Shown here in pieces: positions 16,524-25,490 of a DNA stretch of 64,000 nt (positions within the stretch are counted from its first letter, which is position 1; the number at the start of each line of letters is the position of its first letter). The position numbers and the translations under genes were made by a program. The stretch is from Planctomycetes bacterium UBA1146 (GTDB taxonomy: Bacteria; Planctomycetota; UBA8108; UBA1146). The stretch is from assembly GCA_002311345.1 (NCBI GenBank), contig DCAA01000043.1, positions 234 through 64,233 of the forward strand, in the 5' to 3' direction. The notes beneath the pieces were generated by a model, which saw nothing but the letters and a program-made list of their open reading frames with translations, ran no database searches and was not told the DNA's origin.

Positions 16524-17861
16524 TTGCTTCAACTGAGTTGGATGATCCGACGATCTCTGGCCGGTGCTGGAGCGGAACTGGTCCGACACCCCTGGCGTAC
16601 CGTATTGATCTGTCAGGGAATTCTGTGGGCTGTGGCGCTGATGGTGGCTCCCGCCTCGATTCTCCAGGGATCCCGCCAGGCTGCCCTCGAGCGGGCGCAC
16701 CAACTGGGCACCGACCGCATCCAGGTCGAGGTGGAGCCGGGCGCCACATCGGTGCTCGAGGTCGAGGATCTCAGTCGTCTCCGTGACGCTCTCGCCAGCG
16801 ATTATTCCGCAACGATCGTCAGTGGTCAGGGTATCCGCCGAACTATCATCGAGGGGGACGAACGGATACGTGGCTGGATCGTCGCGACCGATCAGGAAGA
16901 ATTTTCGGCTCGGTCGCTGGAACTGATCGACGGGCGCTGGTTCAAGCCAGGGATGAATCCGCCGGAGGTCGTTTTCGAGGAGCCGCTGGCACGTCGACTC
17001 TTCTCCGATGCGGAGGACAGTTTCCCGCTCGATGATGCACGATTGTGGATCGCCCCGGGTCGGTCCGGATCGTGGCTCGCCGGAATCTCCAAAGTCACCG
17101 ACGAACTCCCAGAGTCGGCAAGGATCTGGAAGGTGGTGGGAGTCATCCGGTCTGCAGGGGAATCGGGCATCAATCCGCTCGGCTTTGGTGAGGATCATCG
17201 ATTTGCTAACCTGGTCGAGGGAGTTCTCAAGATGCTCGGGGTTGCCTCCGAATCCGCTCCCTGGTTGAGGGACGGCATGGCAATGCATCTGGATCGCGAG
17301 AACTTCGATGCAGCGCCAGTCGACTGGATCGTCATTTCTACCGATCCGATGCAGGTGACGGAAGTGAGCCATCTGGTCGAAAACACCCTCATCGAGAGGG
17401 GGCGCACTCCGCTGGTCTATGCCAACGCGGCCTGGTCGATCCTGGCGAGTCCCGAACTGGATGGATATCTCGTCCTCCATGATGTCTTCTTCGCGATCAC
17501 TGCGGTGATCGGATGGCTGGTTCTCACGAACCTGCTGCTGTTGACAGGCCGCCAACGACGAGCCGAGGTCGGGTTGCGTCGCGCCGAAGGGGCCAGCAGG
17601 GCGGACATCTTCTGGCAGTTCCTGTGGGAGGGTGTGTTCATCTCGCTGCTGGGAGCGATCCTCGGTGCTCTGGCCGGAGTTGCCTTCGCAACATTGCGTG
17701 TGACGCTGGATCCGTCAGCGGTGCTCGCTGCCTCCTGGCCGTGGAATACCATCTTCGAGTCGATGCTGATCGTCATCGTGGGTGCGGCGCTGGCGTCTGC
17801 AGGTCCTGCCTGGGCCGTCAGCGGCACCGATCCTGCTCTGCTGCTGAGGGAGGGTCGATGA
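16524..17861 (+). CDS. FtsX/MacB-type ABC permease
   Basis: The protein has 445 residues. TTG 16524 is chosen because GGAGGG lies seven bases upstream; the frame is open further up but that sequence is the divergent leader. It has the FtsX/MacB layout: one N-terminal span (TVLICQGILWAVALMVAPAS), a large extracytoplasmic domain with INPLGFGE and TDPMQVTEV segments, and three C-terminal spans after about residue 305. One of these carries LRRAEGASRADIFWQF, the coupling-helix pattern. It heads a run of six overlapping or near-adjacent ABC genes and its stop overlaps the next gene as ATGA. Confidence 0.85.
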   Translation: MLQLSWMIRRSLAGAGAELVRHPWRTVLICQGILWAVALMVAPASILQGSRQAALERAHQLGTDRIQVEVEPGATSVLEVEDLSRLRDALASDYSATIVSGQGIRRTIIEGDERIRGWIVATDQEEFSARSLELIDGRWFKPGMNPPEVVFEEPLARRLFSDAEDSFPLDDARLWIAPGRSGSWLAGISKVTDELPESARIWKVVGVIRSAGESGINPLGFGEDHRFANLVEGVLKMLGVASESAPWLRDGMAMHLDRENFDAAPVDWIVISTDPMQVTEVSHLVENTLIERGRTPLVYANAAWSILASPELDGYLVLHDVFFAITAVIGWLVLTNLLLLTGRQRRAEVGLRRAEGASRADIFWQFLWEGVFISLLGAILGALAGVAFATLRVTLDPSAVLAASWPWNTIFESMLIVIVGAALASAGPAWAVSGTDPALLLREGR

Positions 17862-19132
17862 TGATCCAGCTCGTGAGGCACCTGCTGAATGCCTGTCAGC
17901 GCATCCGCCGGCATCCGCTTCGATCGGGACTTCTCGCTCTGACCTTTGCCCTCGGCCTGTCATCGGTGGTCTCCATCGTGGGCACCATCGAGGGAGGAAG
18001 AACAGCGATCCGGCATGACCTGACCGCTCTGGGTACTGATCTGATCGCCATGGTCAATCCACTTCGGCTCGGCAGTGTAGCGATCGGGATACCGACCAGT
18101 GGAGAGCCGATCGGTAGAGAACATCTGGTGACCATCGATGAGCGGCTGTCAGCGATCACCGATTCGGTCTCGCCACTGCGAGTCGATCTCGGCTTGACCA
18201 GTTACGGAGCGATTTCCTGGCGACACACCATGGTTGCGACCACTCCCGGTTTTCGTTCTGTATTGCGCCCAGGAATGCTGGAGGGAAGATTCCTCGCCGA
18301 CGAGGACCATTGGCCCGAGAACGAAGAAGATGTGGTTCCCGCCGCCATCGATGAGGCACTGGCAGCAAAGTTTTTCACTGATCCAAAGGAGGCTCTCGGT
18401 GTGGAGTTTCGTTCGATCCGGGAGGGGAAGGCTTTCACCTCGCGGATCATTGGTGTGGTCGAAGATCCGCTGCTGCTACGAAAACACATGAGTTCGTTCG
18501 ATGCGACTTCCCGTGCCCGATCGATTCCCGCTCGCAGGCTCGAGTTTCTCAACCTGTATCTGCCCTGGCGACCCGCCGTGGATGTGCCCACGCTCGTACT
18601 GATAGATTCTCCTACGGTGGATGATGTCGACTCGGTGCTGAAGGAGGTGCGAGCGCTGGTCGAGGAAGAGGGGCTGGGTGTCTACATCCACGTGCAGAAG
18701 CAGTGGACCGCAATGGTGCTGGAGATCATCGATCGATTCAGTGGACTGGGCCACTTCATCTGGGTGCTCGATCTGGTGGTGGTCCTGATCCTCACCGGAA
18801 CCATCTCACTGCTGGCCATCGAGGAGAGCATCGAGGAGGTCGCGATCCGGAGGGTCGAAGGAGCGACGATCCTGGCAGTCGTGATGCCGGTCTTGCTCGA
18901 GGGAGGGATGCTGGCGCTGCTGGCGATGGGACCGGGAATCTACCTGGGAATCTTGATCCTGGAAGATGGCATCGAGCCGGTTCTGGGCTGGTCCACGTCG
19001 CTGCCTGCGAAGACGGTCGCAGGAACTTGTCTGGCGCTGCTGGCGACGTCGATTCTTGCTTCCATACTTCCAGCAATACGTGTGGCAAAACTGGAACCGG
19101 CTTCGGTTCTTGGCAAGAGACGCGATCTCTGA
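17858..19132 (+). CDS. FtsX/MacB-type ABC permease
   Basis: The protein has 424 residues and starts at ATG 17858, overlapping the previous permease by 4 bases; a second ATG follows at once. Layout is as in MacB/FtsX: a first span (RSGLLALTFALGLSSVVSIVG), an extracytoplasmic domain, then three spans with the coupling segment EEVAIRRVEGATILAVV. C-terminal IRVAKLEPASVLGKR is typical of MacB-type permeases. It forms a heterodimer partner for the preceding permease with the ATPase at 19188. Such pumps extrude or move lipoproteins, peptides or lipids; the cargo is unknown. Confidence 0.88.
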   Translation: MMIQLVRHLLNACQRIRRHPLRSGLLALTFALGLSSVVSIVGTIEGGRTAIRHDLTALGTDLIAMVNPLRLGSVAIGIPTSGEPIGREHLVTIDERLSAITDSVSPLRVDLGLTSYGAISWRHTMVATTPGFRSVLRPGMLEGRFLADEDHWPENEEDVVPAAIDEALAAKFFTDPKEALGVEFRSIREGKAFTSRIIGVVEDPLLLRKHMSSFDATSRARSIPARRLEFLNLYLPWRPAVDVPTLVLIDSPTVDDVDSVLKEVRALVEEEGLGVYIHVQKQWTAMVLEIIDRFSGLGHFIWVLDLVVVLILTGTISLLAIEESIEEVAIRRVEGATILAVVMPVLLEGGMLALLAMGPGIYLGILILEDGIEPVLGWSTSLPAKTVAGTCLALLATSILASILPAIRVAKLEPASVLGKRRDL

Positions 19133-19187
19133 GCGGTTGCGGCACCGTCTTGGCTGTTGCAGTTTGGCACTCGGGAGGATGACCTAG

Positions 19188-19850
19188 ATGATCGTTCAGA
19201 TGCAGAATATCCGGAGGATTTTCGGAGAAGGAGCCGCGCGAGTGGTTGCGCTCGACGGTATCGATCTCTCCATCGACCCCGGTGAATTCATCGCGATCAT
19301 CGGCGCCTCGGGAAGCGGTAAGAGCACCCTCCTGCAAATCCTCGGTTGTCTCGATCGTGCCGACGAAGGCTCGTTCTTTCTCGATGGCAGGGACGTTCAG
19401 TCCCTGTCGGGATCGGAGATGGCACGTGTGCGCAACGAAACCATCGGATTCGTGTTCCAGTCCTTTCATCTGCTCGGTGATCGAGATGCCCTCGAAAACG
19501 TCTCTCTTCCGCTCGAGTATCGCAGGGGGGCAGTCTCATCTACCCGGCCCAGGGAAGTTCTGGAACGGGTGGGCCTTCTCGACAGGATCACCCACCGGCC
19601 CTCTCAATTGAGCGCGGGAGAAAGGCAGCGGGTCGCCATCGCCAGAGCACTGGTGAAGGAACCCAGGATGGTTCTCTGTGATGAGCCAACAGGAAACCTC
19701 GACAGCGATAGTGGTGATCAGGTTCTCGATCTGCTCTCGGAATTACGAGATGAACTGAACACGACCCTGGTTCTCGTGACCCATGATCTTCAGGTTGCAC
19801 GAAGAGCAGATCGAGTTCTGACCCTCAAGGATGGTCGGTGGCACGCTTGA
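19188..19850 (+). CDS. LolD/MacB-type ABC transporter ATPase
   Basis: The protein has 220 residues. Walker A GASGSGKS is at 39-46, the Q-loop is GFVFQSFHLL, the signature is LSAGERQ (Ala for the usual Gly), Walker B is MVLCDEP (161-167) and the H-loop is VTHDLQVA. The N-terminal VVALDGIDLSIDPGEFIAI is the LolD/MacB subfamily pattern. It follows the two FtsX-type permeases by 55 bases and is their likely motor. The next gene starts 13 bases before its stop. Confidence 0.94.
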   Translation: MIVQMQNIRRIFGEGAARVVALDGIDLSIDPGEFIAIIGASGSGKSTLLQILGCLDRADEGSFFLDGRDVQSLSGSEMARVRNETIGFVFQSFHLLGDRDALENVSLPLEYRRGAVSSTRPREVLERVGLLDRITHRPSQLSAGERQRVAIARALVKEPRMVLCDEPTGNLDSDSGDQVLDLLSELRDELNTTLVLVTHDLQVARRADRVLTLKDGRWHA

Positions 19851-20839
19851 GAGTCTGGGGAGTGCTGTTACTCCTGCTGATCGGTTGCGGTGGGGAGGAC
19901 ACCCGGACCGTCACCATCTACTGTTCCCATGACCGTGCCCATTCCCAGAAGATCCTCGATCTCTTCGAACGGGCCACGGGGATCGAGGTGGAGGCGGTTT
20001 TTGATACCGAAGCGACCAAGACGGTTGGACTGGTGCAACGGGTGCGCGGTGAGAAGGCCAGGCCTCGGTGTGACGTCCACTGGTCCAACGAGCCGCTACA
20101 TGCAGTGCGCCTGGCCGCCGATGGGTTCTACGATGTCTTGCCACTCGGTGCAGGAGAGGGAATCCCAGCCGAATGGCGTGATCCTGATCGGCTCTGGTGT
20201 GGATTTGCTGGTAGGGTCCGGGTGCTGGCTCTGGCACCGGAGACGAAGGCGATCGACTCGCCGCCCCGACAACTCAGCGATCTCGCCATGGAACAGTGGC
20301 GAGGTCGTGTCGCCATCGCGGATCCGAGATTCGGAACCACGGCAAGCCACCTGGCCATCGTGCGCAGTCGCATCGGACCCGATCGCTACCGACAACTTCT
20401 CGAATCTTTACGAGCAAACGATGTCCAGATGGTGTCCTCCAACTCCAGTAGCCGGGATCGTGTCCTCTCGGGAGAAGTCTGGATCGGATTGACAGATACC
20501 GACGACATCGAGGTGGTGCGACGCAGAGGGGCATCTCTCGGAGAGGAATTCCTGCGCGGAGATGGAGTTCTCCTGCTTCCCAACGTGATCGCAATCATCA
20601 AGGGCGCACCGCACCCGGAGGAAGCAAGGGAACTGGCGCAGTGGTTGCTGAAGAAGGAAGTAGAGGAATTGCTGGCGGCGTCATCGAGTCGTCAGGTTCC
20701 GTTGCGAAGGGAAGCCCTGGTCCCGCCAACTGGCCTTACCATCGCCGAACTCGATCCGGTGGAGGTTGATTGGAACGATGCGGCCTCACAGTTAGCCGAG
20801 GCGATCCGGGAGGCAGAGAGGATCTTGCTGGACCATTGA
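19838..20839 (+). CDS. ABC solute-binding lipoprotein, ferric/thiamine-type
   Basis: The protein has 333 residues, starts at GTG 19838 and overlaps the ATPase gene by 13 bases. A short signal ends with the lipobox LLLIGCGG (Cys17), so it is membrane-anchored. The start of the mature part, TVTIYCSHDRAHSQKILDLFERATGIEVEAVFDTEA, matches the family 1 iron/thiamine periplasmic-binding proteins (FbpA, TbpA), and the DVHWSNEP and FGTTASHL segments fit. The usual adjacent Tyr pair that binds ferric iron in FbpA is not obvious, so the ligand may be another ion or a small molecule. Confidence 0.88.
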   Translation: MARLRVWGVLLLLLIGCGGEDTRTVTIYCSHDRAHSQKILDLFERATGIEVEAVFDTEATKTVGLVQRVRGEKARPRCDVHWSNEPLHAVRLAADGFYDVLPLGAGEGIPAEWRDPDRLWCGFAGRVRVLALAPETKAIDSPPRQLSDLAMEQWRGRVAIADPRFGTTASHLAIVRSRIGPDRYRQLLESLRANDVQMVSSNSSSRDRVLSGEVWIGLTDTDDIEVVRRRGASLGEEFLRGDGVLLLPNVIAIIKGAPHPEEARELAQWLLKKEVEELLAASSSRQVPLRREALVPPTGLTIAELDPVEVDWNDAASQLAEAIREAERILLDH

Positions 20840-22320
20840 AGAAGCGACAAATTGGAGCCTTCTGGGCACTACTTCCGGTGCTGATCGGGTTCTACTTCCC
20901 GGTCATCTCCATGATGATCCACGATGGCCTGTTCGAGGCTGTTGCTGGTGAATTTGGAGGTTCAAGTTCGAGCCAATCGGTGATTCTGACGACCGTTCGG
21001 ATCGCCACAATGTCAGCGGTTCTGGCGACCCTGGTCGGGCTCCTCGATGCAGTGCTGCTGGCCGGGACCAGAGGACCGGCTCGGGTACTCATCGCGGGGA
21101 TGCTGCTGGCGACCTTCCTCATTCCACCGGCGGCGCTCGCATCTGCAGTGCAAGGTGTGATCGGATCATCGACATTGCGGGCCACTATCCGCGACGAACT
21201 CGGCGCAGTGTGTATGCTTGCTTTTCGCTGGGCACCGGTGGCCTGTGCGATGCTTCTGGGGGCTGCGGTGCTGTGGCCGGTGCAACAGGAAAGGGCTCTG
21301 CGTGGATTGTCTCCGCGCGTCGCCCTTTTTGTGCGAGCGCGATGTCTAATGCCACAGGCACTGAGATGCGTGGGGTTACTGGTACTTCTTCTCATCTCGG
21401 CGTCGGAGTTACCTTCTTACGCTGGTGTCGAAACGATCTCCCAACGTGTTCATGCACGCCTGACGGTTGGAGATGCTGCAGAAGGTTGGCAACTTGCCCT
21501 CGGGATGCTGGTCGCTGTTGCGCCTGTTCTCTTGTTTCTGGTCTGGAAATTACCCCGGTCAGATCGATCGCAGTGGGGGGGAACCGTCACCGGGTTACCG
21601 CGTCTGCGCGGGGTCGACCTGCTGCTCGTGATCCGGTCCATTCCGGTACTGGCACTGGTCTTCATCCTGGCGGTCACTGCCTGGCCCCGAGCCAGCGAAA
21701 TGGCGGTCGCTGGATCAGAATTTATCGATGGCGTTGTCGGTATTTTTCAGGAACTCCCTCGTGCGTTCATCGCGTCTTCCATCGCCGTGATTTGCGGTTG
21801 GCGACTCGCCGATGGGGGACATAGATGGGGCCTGCTGTTGCTCTGCTTGCCCACGGTCTTGCCCAGTAGCCTGGGTGCCCTCGCGCTGCTACATGTGGTG
21901 AGGCCGACGCTGCCACTGGTCCTCGACGATCTCCCCATCCTGCTGACTCTGGCGCAGACCTGCAAACTGGGCGCTGTCGGTGCTGCGGCAGGGCTTGTCG
22001 CATCGAGGGTGATTCCGTTATCCGAATCGAACTCATCTCGACTCCTTGCCCCTGTAACCGGACGCTGGAGGGTTCGATTTCCCCGGGCTCTGCCGGTATT
22101 ACTGCCTGCTGTGGTGATCGGGGTGGCTCTGGTGATGGGCGAGGTGGAAGCGACCTTGTTGATGGCTCCTCCAGGGCATCCTTCCCCGGCGCTGGAACTG
22201 CATCAGTTGTTGCACTTCCGTAACGACGAACAAGCGGCGAGGATTGCCCTGTTACTGGCCCTTGTCGGTTCGATGCTGGCTGCCATCGTGGTGGCCCCTC
22301 TGCGGAGAAAGGACAAATGA
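20836..22320 (+). CDS. Two-domain ABC importer permease (FbpB/ThiP type)
   Basis: The protein has 494 residues with about twelve membrane spans in two related halves, the fused permease layout of FbpB and ThiP. The EAA-like cytoplasmic loop of the first half is visible (LRGLSPRVALFVRARCLMPQAL). The start is placed at TTG 20836, overlapping the stop of the binding-protein gene as TTGA. It ends by overlapping the ATPase gene as ATGA. Together with the lipoprotein and ATPase it forms an import system. Confidence 0.88.
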   Translation: MKKRQIGAFWALLPVLIGFYFPVISMMIHDGLFEAVAGEFGGSSSSQSVILTTVRIATMSAVLATLVGLLDAVLLAGTRGPARVLIAGMLLATFLIPPAALASAVQGVIGSSTLRATIRDELGAVCMLAFRWAPVACAMLLGAAVLWPVQQERALRGLSPRVALFVRARCLMPQALRCVGLLVLLLISASELPSYAGVETISQRVHARLTVGDAAEGWQLALGMLVAVAPVLLFLVWKLPRSDRSQWGGTVTGLPRLRGVDLLLVIRSIPVLALVFILAVTAWPRASEMAVAGSEFIDGVVGIFQELPRAFIASSIAVICGWRLADGGHRWGLLLLCLPTVLPSSLGALALLHVVRPTLPLVLDDLPILLTLAQTCKLGAVGAAAGLVASRVIPLSESNSSRLLAPVTGRWRVRFPRALPVLLPAVVIGVALVMGEVEATLLMAPPGHPSPALELHQLLHFRNDEQAARIALLLALVGSMLAAIVVAPLRRKDK

Positions 22321-22946
22321 CGCAAGCCAACCATCCGGCTCTGGAAGTGGCAGATCTGATCGTGATCCGAGGAACTCATTCCATCGGTCCGATTACGTTC
22401 CAGTTATCGATTGGTAAACAGCTCGCCCTCACCGGGGGAAACGGGATCGGCAAGAGCAGTATGCTGCTAGCGATCGCCGGATTGCTTCCGGTGACTTCGG
22501 GAACGATTCGGATCTCAGGGGAGTCGATGCTTTCGGGATCGGACGGGGTGGAACCATGGCAAAGAGGCATCTCCTGGCTGGGGCAGGAACGTGGTCTCTG
22601 GCCCCATCTTTCCATCGAAGCACAGTGCCGACTGGTGGCTCGAGATGGAGGGAAGACGGCTGAACAGATCGTGGCCGTGGCACAGTCGCTCGACATGGCT
22701 GAACTCATCCAGCGTCGACCGGCGGCTCTCTCCGGTGGTGAAGCGCAGCGAGCTGAACTACTGCGAACGGTCTCTGGAGGTGGAGCATTGCTCCTTCTCG
22801 ACGAACCCTTCTCTGCTCAGAACGAGGATGGCAGACGTCGAATCGAGACCCTTCTCGAGCAGGAATGTCAGGCGGGGAGATCTGTTCTTCTGGCATTGCA
22901 TCAGACGGACTCAGAGCGAGAGACACTGACTCTGACCCAGAACTAG
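22317..22946 (+). CDS. ABC importer ATPase
   Basis: The protein has 209 residues. Walker A GGNGIGKS is at 40-47, the Q-loop is ISWLGQERGLWPHLS, the signature is LSGGEAQ (138-144) and Walker B is LLLLDEP (158-164). The protein is short, ending soon after the H-loop (LALHQTD), and lacks the C-terminal regulatory TOBE domain of FbpC, which makes it closer to ThiQ-type ATPases. It is the last gene of the six-gene run and converges with the LolD gene 3 bases away. Confidence 0.92.
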   Translation: MTQANHPALEVADLIVIRGTHSIGPITFQLSIGKQLALTGGNGIGKSSMLLAIAGLLPVTSGTIRISGESMLSGSDGVEPWQRGISWLGQERGLWPHLSIEAQCRLVARDGGKTAEQIVAVAQSLDMAELIQRRPAALSGGEAQRAELLRTVSGGGALLLLDEPFSAQNEDGRRRIETLLEQECQAGRSVLLALHQTDSERETLTLTQN

Positions 22947-22949
22947 CAT

Positions 22950-23675
22950 CTAGTCGTGGAACTTCCCGTCGATCATCGAGAGCAGTCGATCAGCGCGATT
23001 GGCCAGATCCGGGTCGTGAGTGACCACCAGGATCGAGGTGCCGAGTTCTTCGTGCAGTTCCCTCAGCAGTGTATGGATGCTTTCGCTGTTTCGTGTATCG
23101 AGGTTCCCGGTCGGTTCGTCACACAATAGTAGCCGTGGGTTGTTGATCAGTGCCCGTGCAATGGCGACTCGTTGACGCTCTCCGCCAGAAAGGGTGCCGG
23201 GTGCCTGGCGCGCTCTTCCCTCGAGGTCTACTCGCTGGAGCAATTCACGAGCTCGCGTTTCTACCTTGCTCCGCTTTTTTCTCCACTGGCTCGATGTGCA
23301 ACTGACGATGGAAGGGAGCATGACATTCTCCAAGACATCCAGATCGTTGAGAAGATGAAAGAACTGAAAGACGAAACCGATAAAGCGGTTTCTGAGATCA
23401 CAGCGGTTCTGTTCGGATATACCTGGAGACTGCCAGGTCGATTCTCCATCTCTGTAGATGAGTTCACCGCAAGTAGGAGTGTCGAGAAGCCCGATGCAGT
23501 GGAGCAAGGTGCTCTTTCCGACACCGCTCAGTCCCCGGACGGCTACCATCTCCGATTCATATATCTCGAGATCGATGCCCCGTAACACCTCGAGGGTCTT
23601 GTCCCCGGCGAGGGTGAAATCTCGTTGCAGGTTCCGGGCGATGAGCACCGGCAGGGAGGGAATGGGATCATTCAT
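22950..23675 (-). CDS. LolD-type ABC transporter ATPase
   Basis: The protein has 241 residues. Walker A GLSGVGKS is at 48-55, the signature is LSGGERQ, Walker B is RLLLCDEP and the H-loop is VTHDPDLA. The N-terminal KTLEVLRGIDLEIYESEMVAV and FQFFHLLNDLDVLENV are typical of the LolD family. It begins inside the end of the permease gene (8-base overlap), and together they form a LolCD-like exporter that releases lipoproteins or related cargo from the inner membrane. Confidence 0.93.
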   Translation of the reverse strand: MNDPIPSLPVLIARNLQRDFTLAGDKTLEVLRGIDLEIYESEMVAVRGLSGVGKSTLLHCIGLLDTPTCGELIYRDGESTWQSPGISEQNRCDLRNRFIGFVFQFFHLLNDLDVLENVMLPSIVSCTSSQWRKKRSKVETRARELLQRVDLEGRARQAPGTLSGGERQRVAIARALINNPRLLLCDEPTGNLDTRNSESIHTLLRELHEELGTSILVVTHDPDLANRADRLLSMIDGKFHD

Positions 23676-25074
23676 GATGCAGTGCCTTGATCGGATCGCG
23701 TCGACCAGCCCACTGCGCCGGGAAGAAACTGCCGAGGAAGCCGAAAACTAGTGTCGGGACGCAGACCAGAGCGACATCCTCCCAGCGCAGGAGTGCAGGG
23801 ATTCGTTCGAGGTAATAGATGTCGGGAGGAAACAGTTGAAGTCCCGTCAAATCGCGGATTGTATCGTGGACATAGTTGATGTTCTCGACCAACAGCCAGC
23901 CGCCGAGCAGGCCCAGGATGGTTCCCGTGATACAGAGCAACATACCCTGGCGTAGCACCAGCAGAACCACTCCATTTCTGGAAGCTCCGAGGGCACGCAG
24001 TACCCCCAGATCGCGGTTTTTTTCGATCACCAGCAACATCAAGATGAGGAAGATCATGGCCGCAGCGAAGGCAACGATCAGGAGCATCATGACGGCGATA
24101 ATTCGTTTTTCGATCTCTACCGCCTGGAGCAAATTTTCTCGTTGATTCTCCCAGGTCAGCACTTCACTGGGACGCCACGGGATGGCAGTTTCATCGATAG
24201 TGGAAAGTTCCATTCTGCGGGAGATCTCTGCCTCGATCTGTTGTTTGGCGACCGCGGCGAGCGAGTAGTCCTCGAGGCGAACGGATACGCCGCTGATCCT
24301 CATGTCCTGTGCTTCTTCATCCCATAGATCGAGCATCTCCTGGAGGGCACGAATGTCGGCATATGCCCACCTTTGATCCTGCTCGTAGACTCCTGATTGA
24401 AATGCACCGACCACTATGAATTTGCCGGTACACGGTTCGAAGGTGACCGGAGAGTAGGAGGAGAGCTGGACCACATCGCCCATCGCCAGTCGCCCACTGC
24501 GTAGGGCCTCGATGCCCACCACGAGTGCTTGTGGTGGAGATTCCTCATCGAACCCTTCACCTTTTCCCTTCCAGCGAAGGATCAGCCGCCTTCTTTCCAG
24601 CGAGAAGGTGTTGTCGATCTCTTCAGCACTACTGGGTAGGCGGTCATCAGGAAGCAATTTGTAGGGATCTGCCAGCAACTCATCGATTTCTTTATTATCG
24701 AGCAAGTAGAGGCCCAGATCGGTGACTTCAGATTCTTGAACAGGTTCGATTCCGCGCACCAGGCAGTGGTCGAGCCGGGTGACCTTGTAGATCGCCAGGG
24801 TTTCGACAAAAGGGCTGGCTGCTAGGACTCCCGGCTGCGAGCGAATTGTCTCGAGGATCTGATCCTCACCGACCAGACCCTGCAGCGCTCCTCCCTTGAC
24901 TACCAGGTGAGAGAGACTGCCGCGGATCCGTTCGCGCATCTCGAGTTTGAAGCCTTCCATCACCGCCAGTACGGAGATCAGCGAGAAGACACCCAGTGCG
25001 ACCGCAATGGCTGCAGTCCACGGAGCCCAGCGACGGCGGAGGTATCGTCTTGTCAGGAAACTGTGGTATTGCAA
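23668..25074 (-). CDS. LolC/LolE-type ABC permease
   Basis: The protein has 468 residues starting at TTG 25074. It has an N-terminal span (AAIAVALGVFSLISVLAV) followed by MEGFKLEMRERIRGSLSHLV, a hallmark LolC/E segment. After a large periplasmic domain come three spans at about 312-340, 370-400 and 430-455. The coupling segment IEKNRDLGVLRALGASRNGV is textbook. Only one permease is present, so it probably works as a homodimer with the LolD-type ATPase. Confidence 0.93.
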   Translation of the reverse strand: MQYHSFLTRRYLRRRWAPWTAAIAVALGVFSLISVLAVMEGFKLEMRERIRGSLSHLVVKGGALQGLVGEDQILETIRSQPGVLAASPFVETLAIYKVTRLDHCLVRGIEPVQESEVTDLGLYLLDNKEIDELLADPYKLLPDDRLPSSAEEIDNTFSLERRRLILRWKGKGEGFDEESPPQALVVGIEALRSGRLAMGDVVQLSSYSPVTFEPCTGKFIVVGAFQSGVYEQDQRWAYADIRALQEMLDLWDEEAQDMRISGVSVRLEDYSLAAVAKQQIEAEISRRMELSTIDETAIPWRPSEVLTWENQRENLLQAVEIEKRIIAVMMLLIVAFAAAMIFLILMLLVIEKNRDLGVLRALGASRNGVVLLVLRQGMLLCITGTILGLLGGWLLVENINYVHDTIRDLTGLQLFPPDIYYLERIPALLRWEDVALVCVPTLVFGFLGSFFPAQWAGRRDPIKALHHE

Positions 25075-25490
25075 TCAAACTCCAGGATTCGAGACCCCTT
25101 CGATCTACCCTTACGTGGGGACGTTTGCAAGCGGGGTTTCAATTCCGGGGGATCTCGCAACGTCTTTTCTAGGAAAGACTTGTCTTGGAAACGACGAGAA
25201 AATCTCGATTCCATGATTCGCTGTGGGGGGCCAAAACAACAGGGTAGAATACACGGTGCCCGTCGGGGGGACCATGAGGGCAACTGGATCAACCAGGCGT
25301 TCTTCCACCTGTCCCGTGGAATACTCGTTTCCCCCACCAGCAAAGTCGAATTGTGATTCGGCATCGCCAGTTTCTTCTTTTCGGAGCGAGTTCAGGTAGG
25401 AGACTTGATCTCTTTGGTGATTGGAGTCTCTGATCTGCGAATCGCAGGTCAGTTCCTCTCCGCGGTCTGGATTTGGATCGAGGTGAACTC
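25075..25490. other. Intergenic region, divergent promoters presumed
   Basis: This 416-base gap separates the divergent LolC-type gene and the dehydrogenase gene. I see no credible gene. An imperfect 18-base palindrome (GTCTTT, TCTAGG, AAAGAC) lies at 25161-25178. No sigma factor motif is clear. Confidence 0.5.
25161..25178. repeat. Imperfect inverted repeat
   Basis: GTCTTT and AAAGAC flank a TCTAGG centre that is itself nearly symmetric. It lies 87 bases from the LolC-type start and 313 bases from the dehydrogenase start. It may be an operator or a small hairpin; there is no U-run to make it a terminator. Confidence 0.35.

Noticed and set aside
16353..17555. Long minus-strand open frame of 400 codons
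   Set aside because: It overlaps the first FtsX-type permease and the lipoprotein start; no domain is seen and it has no ribosome site.
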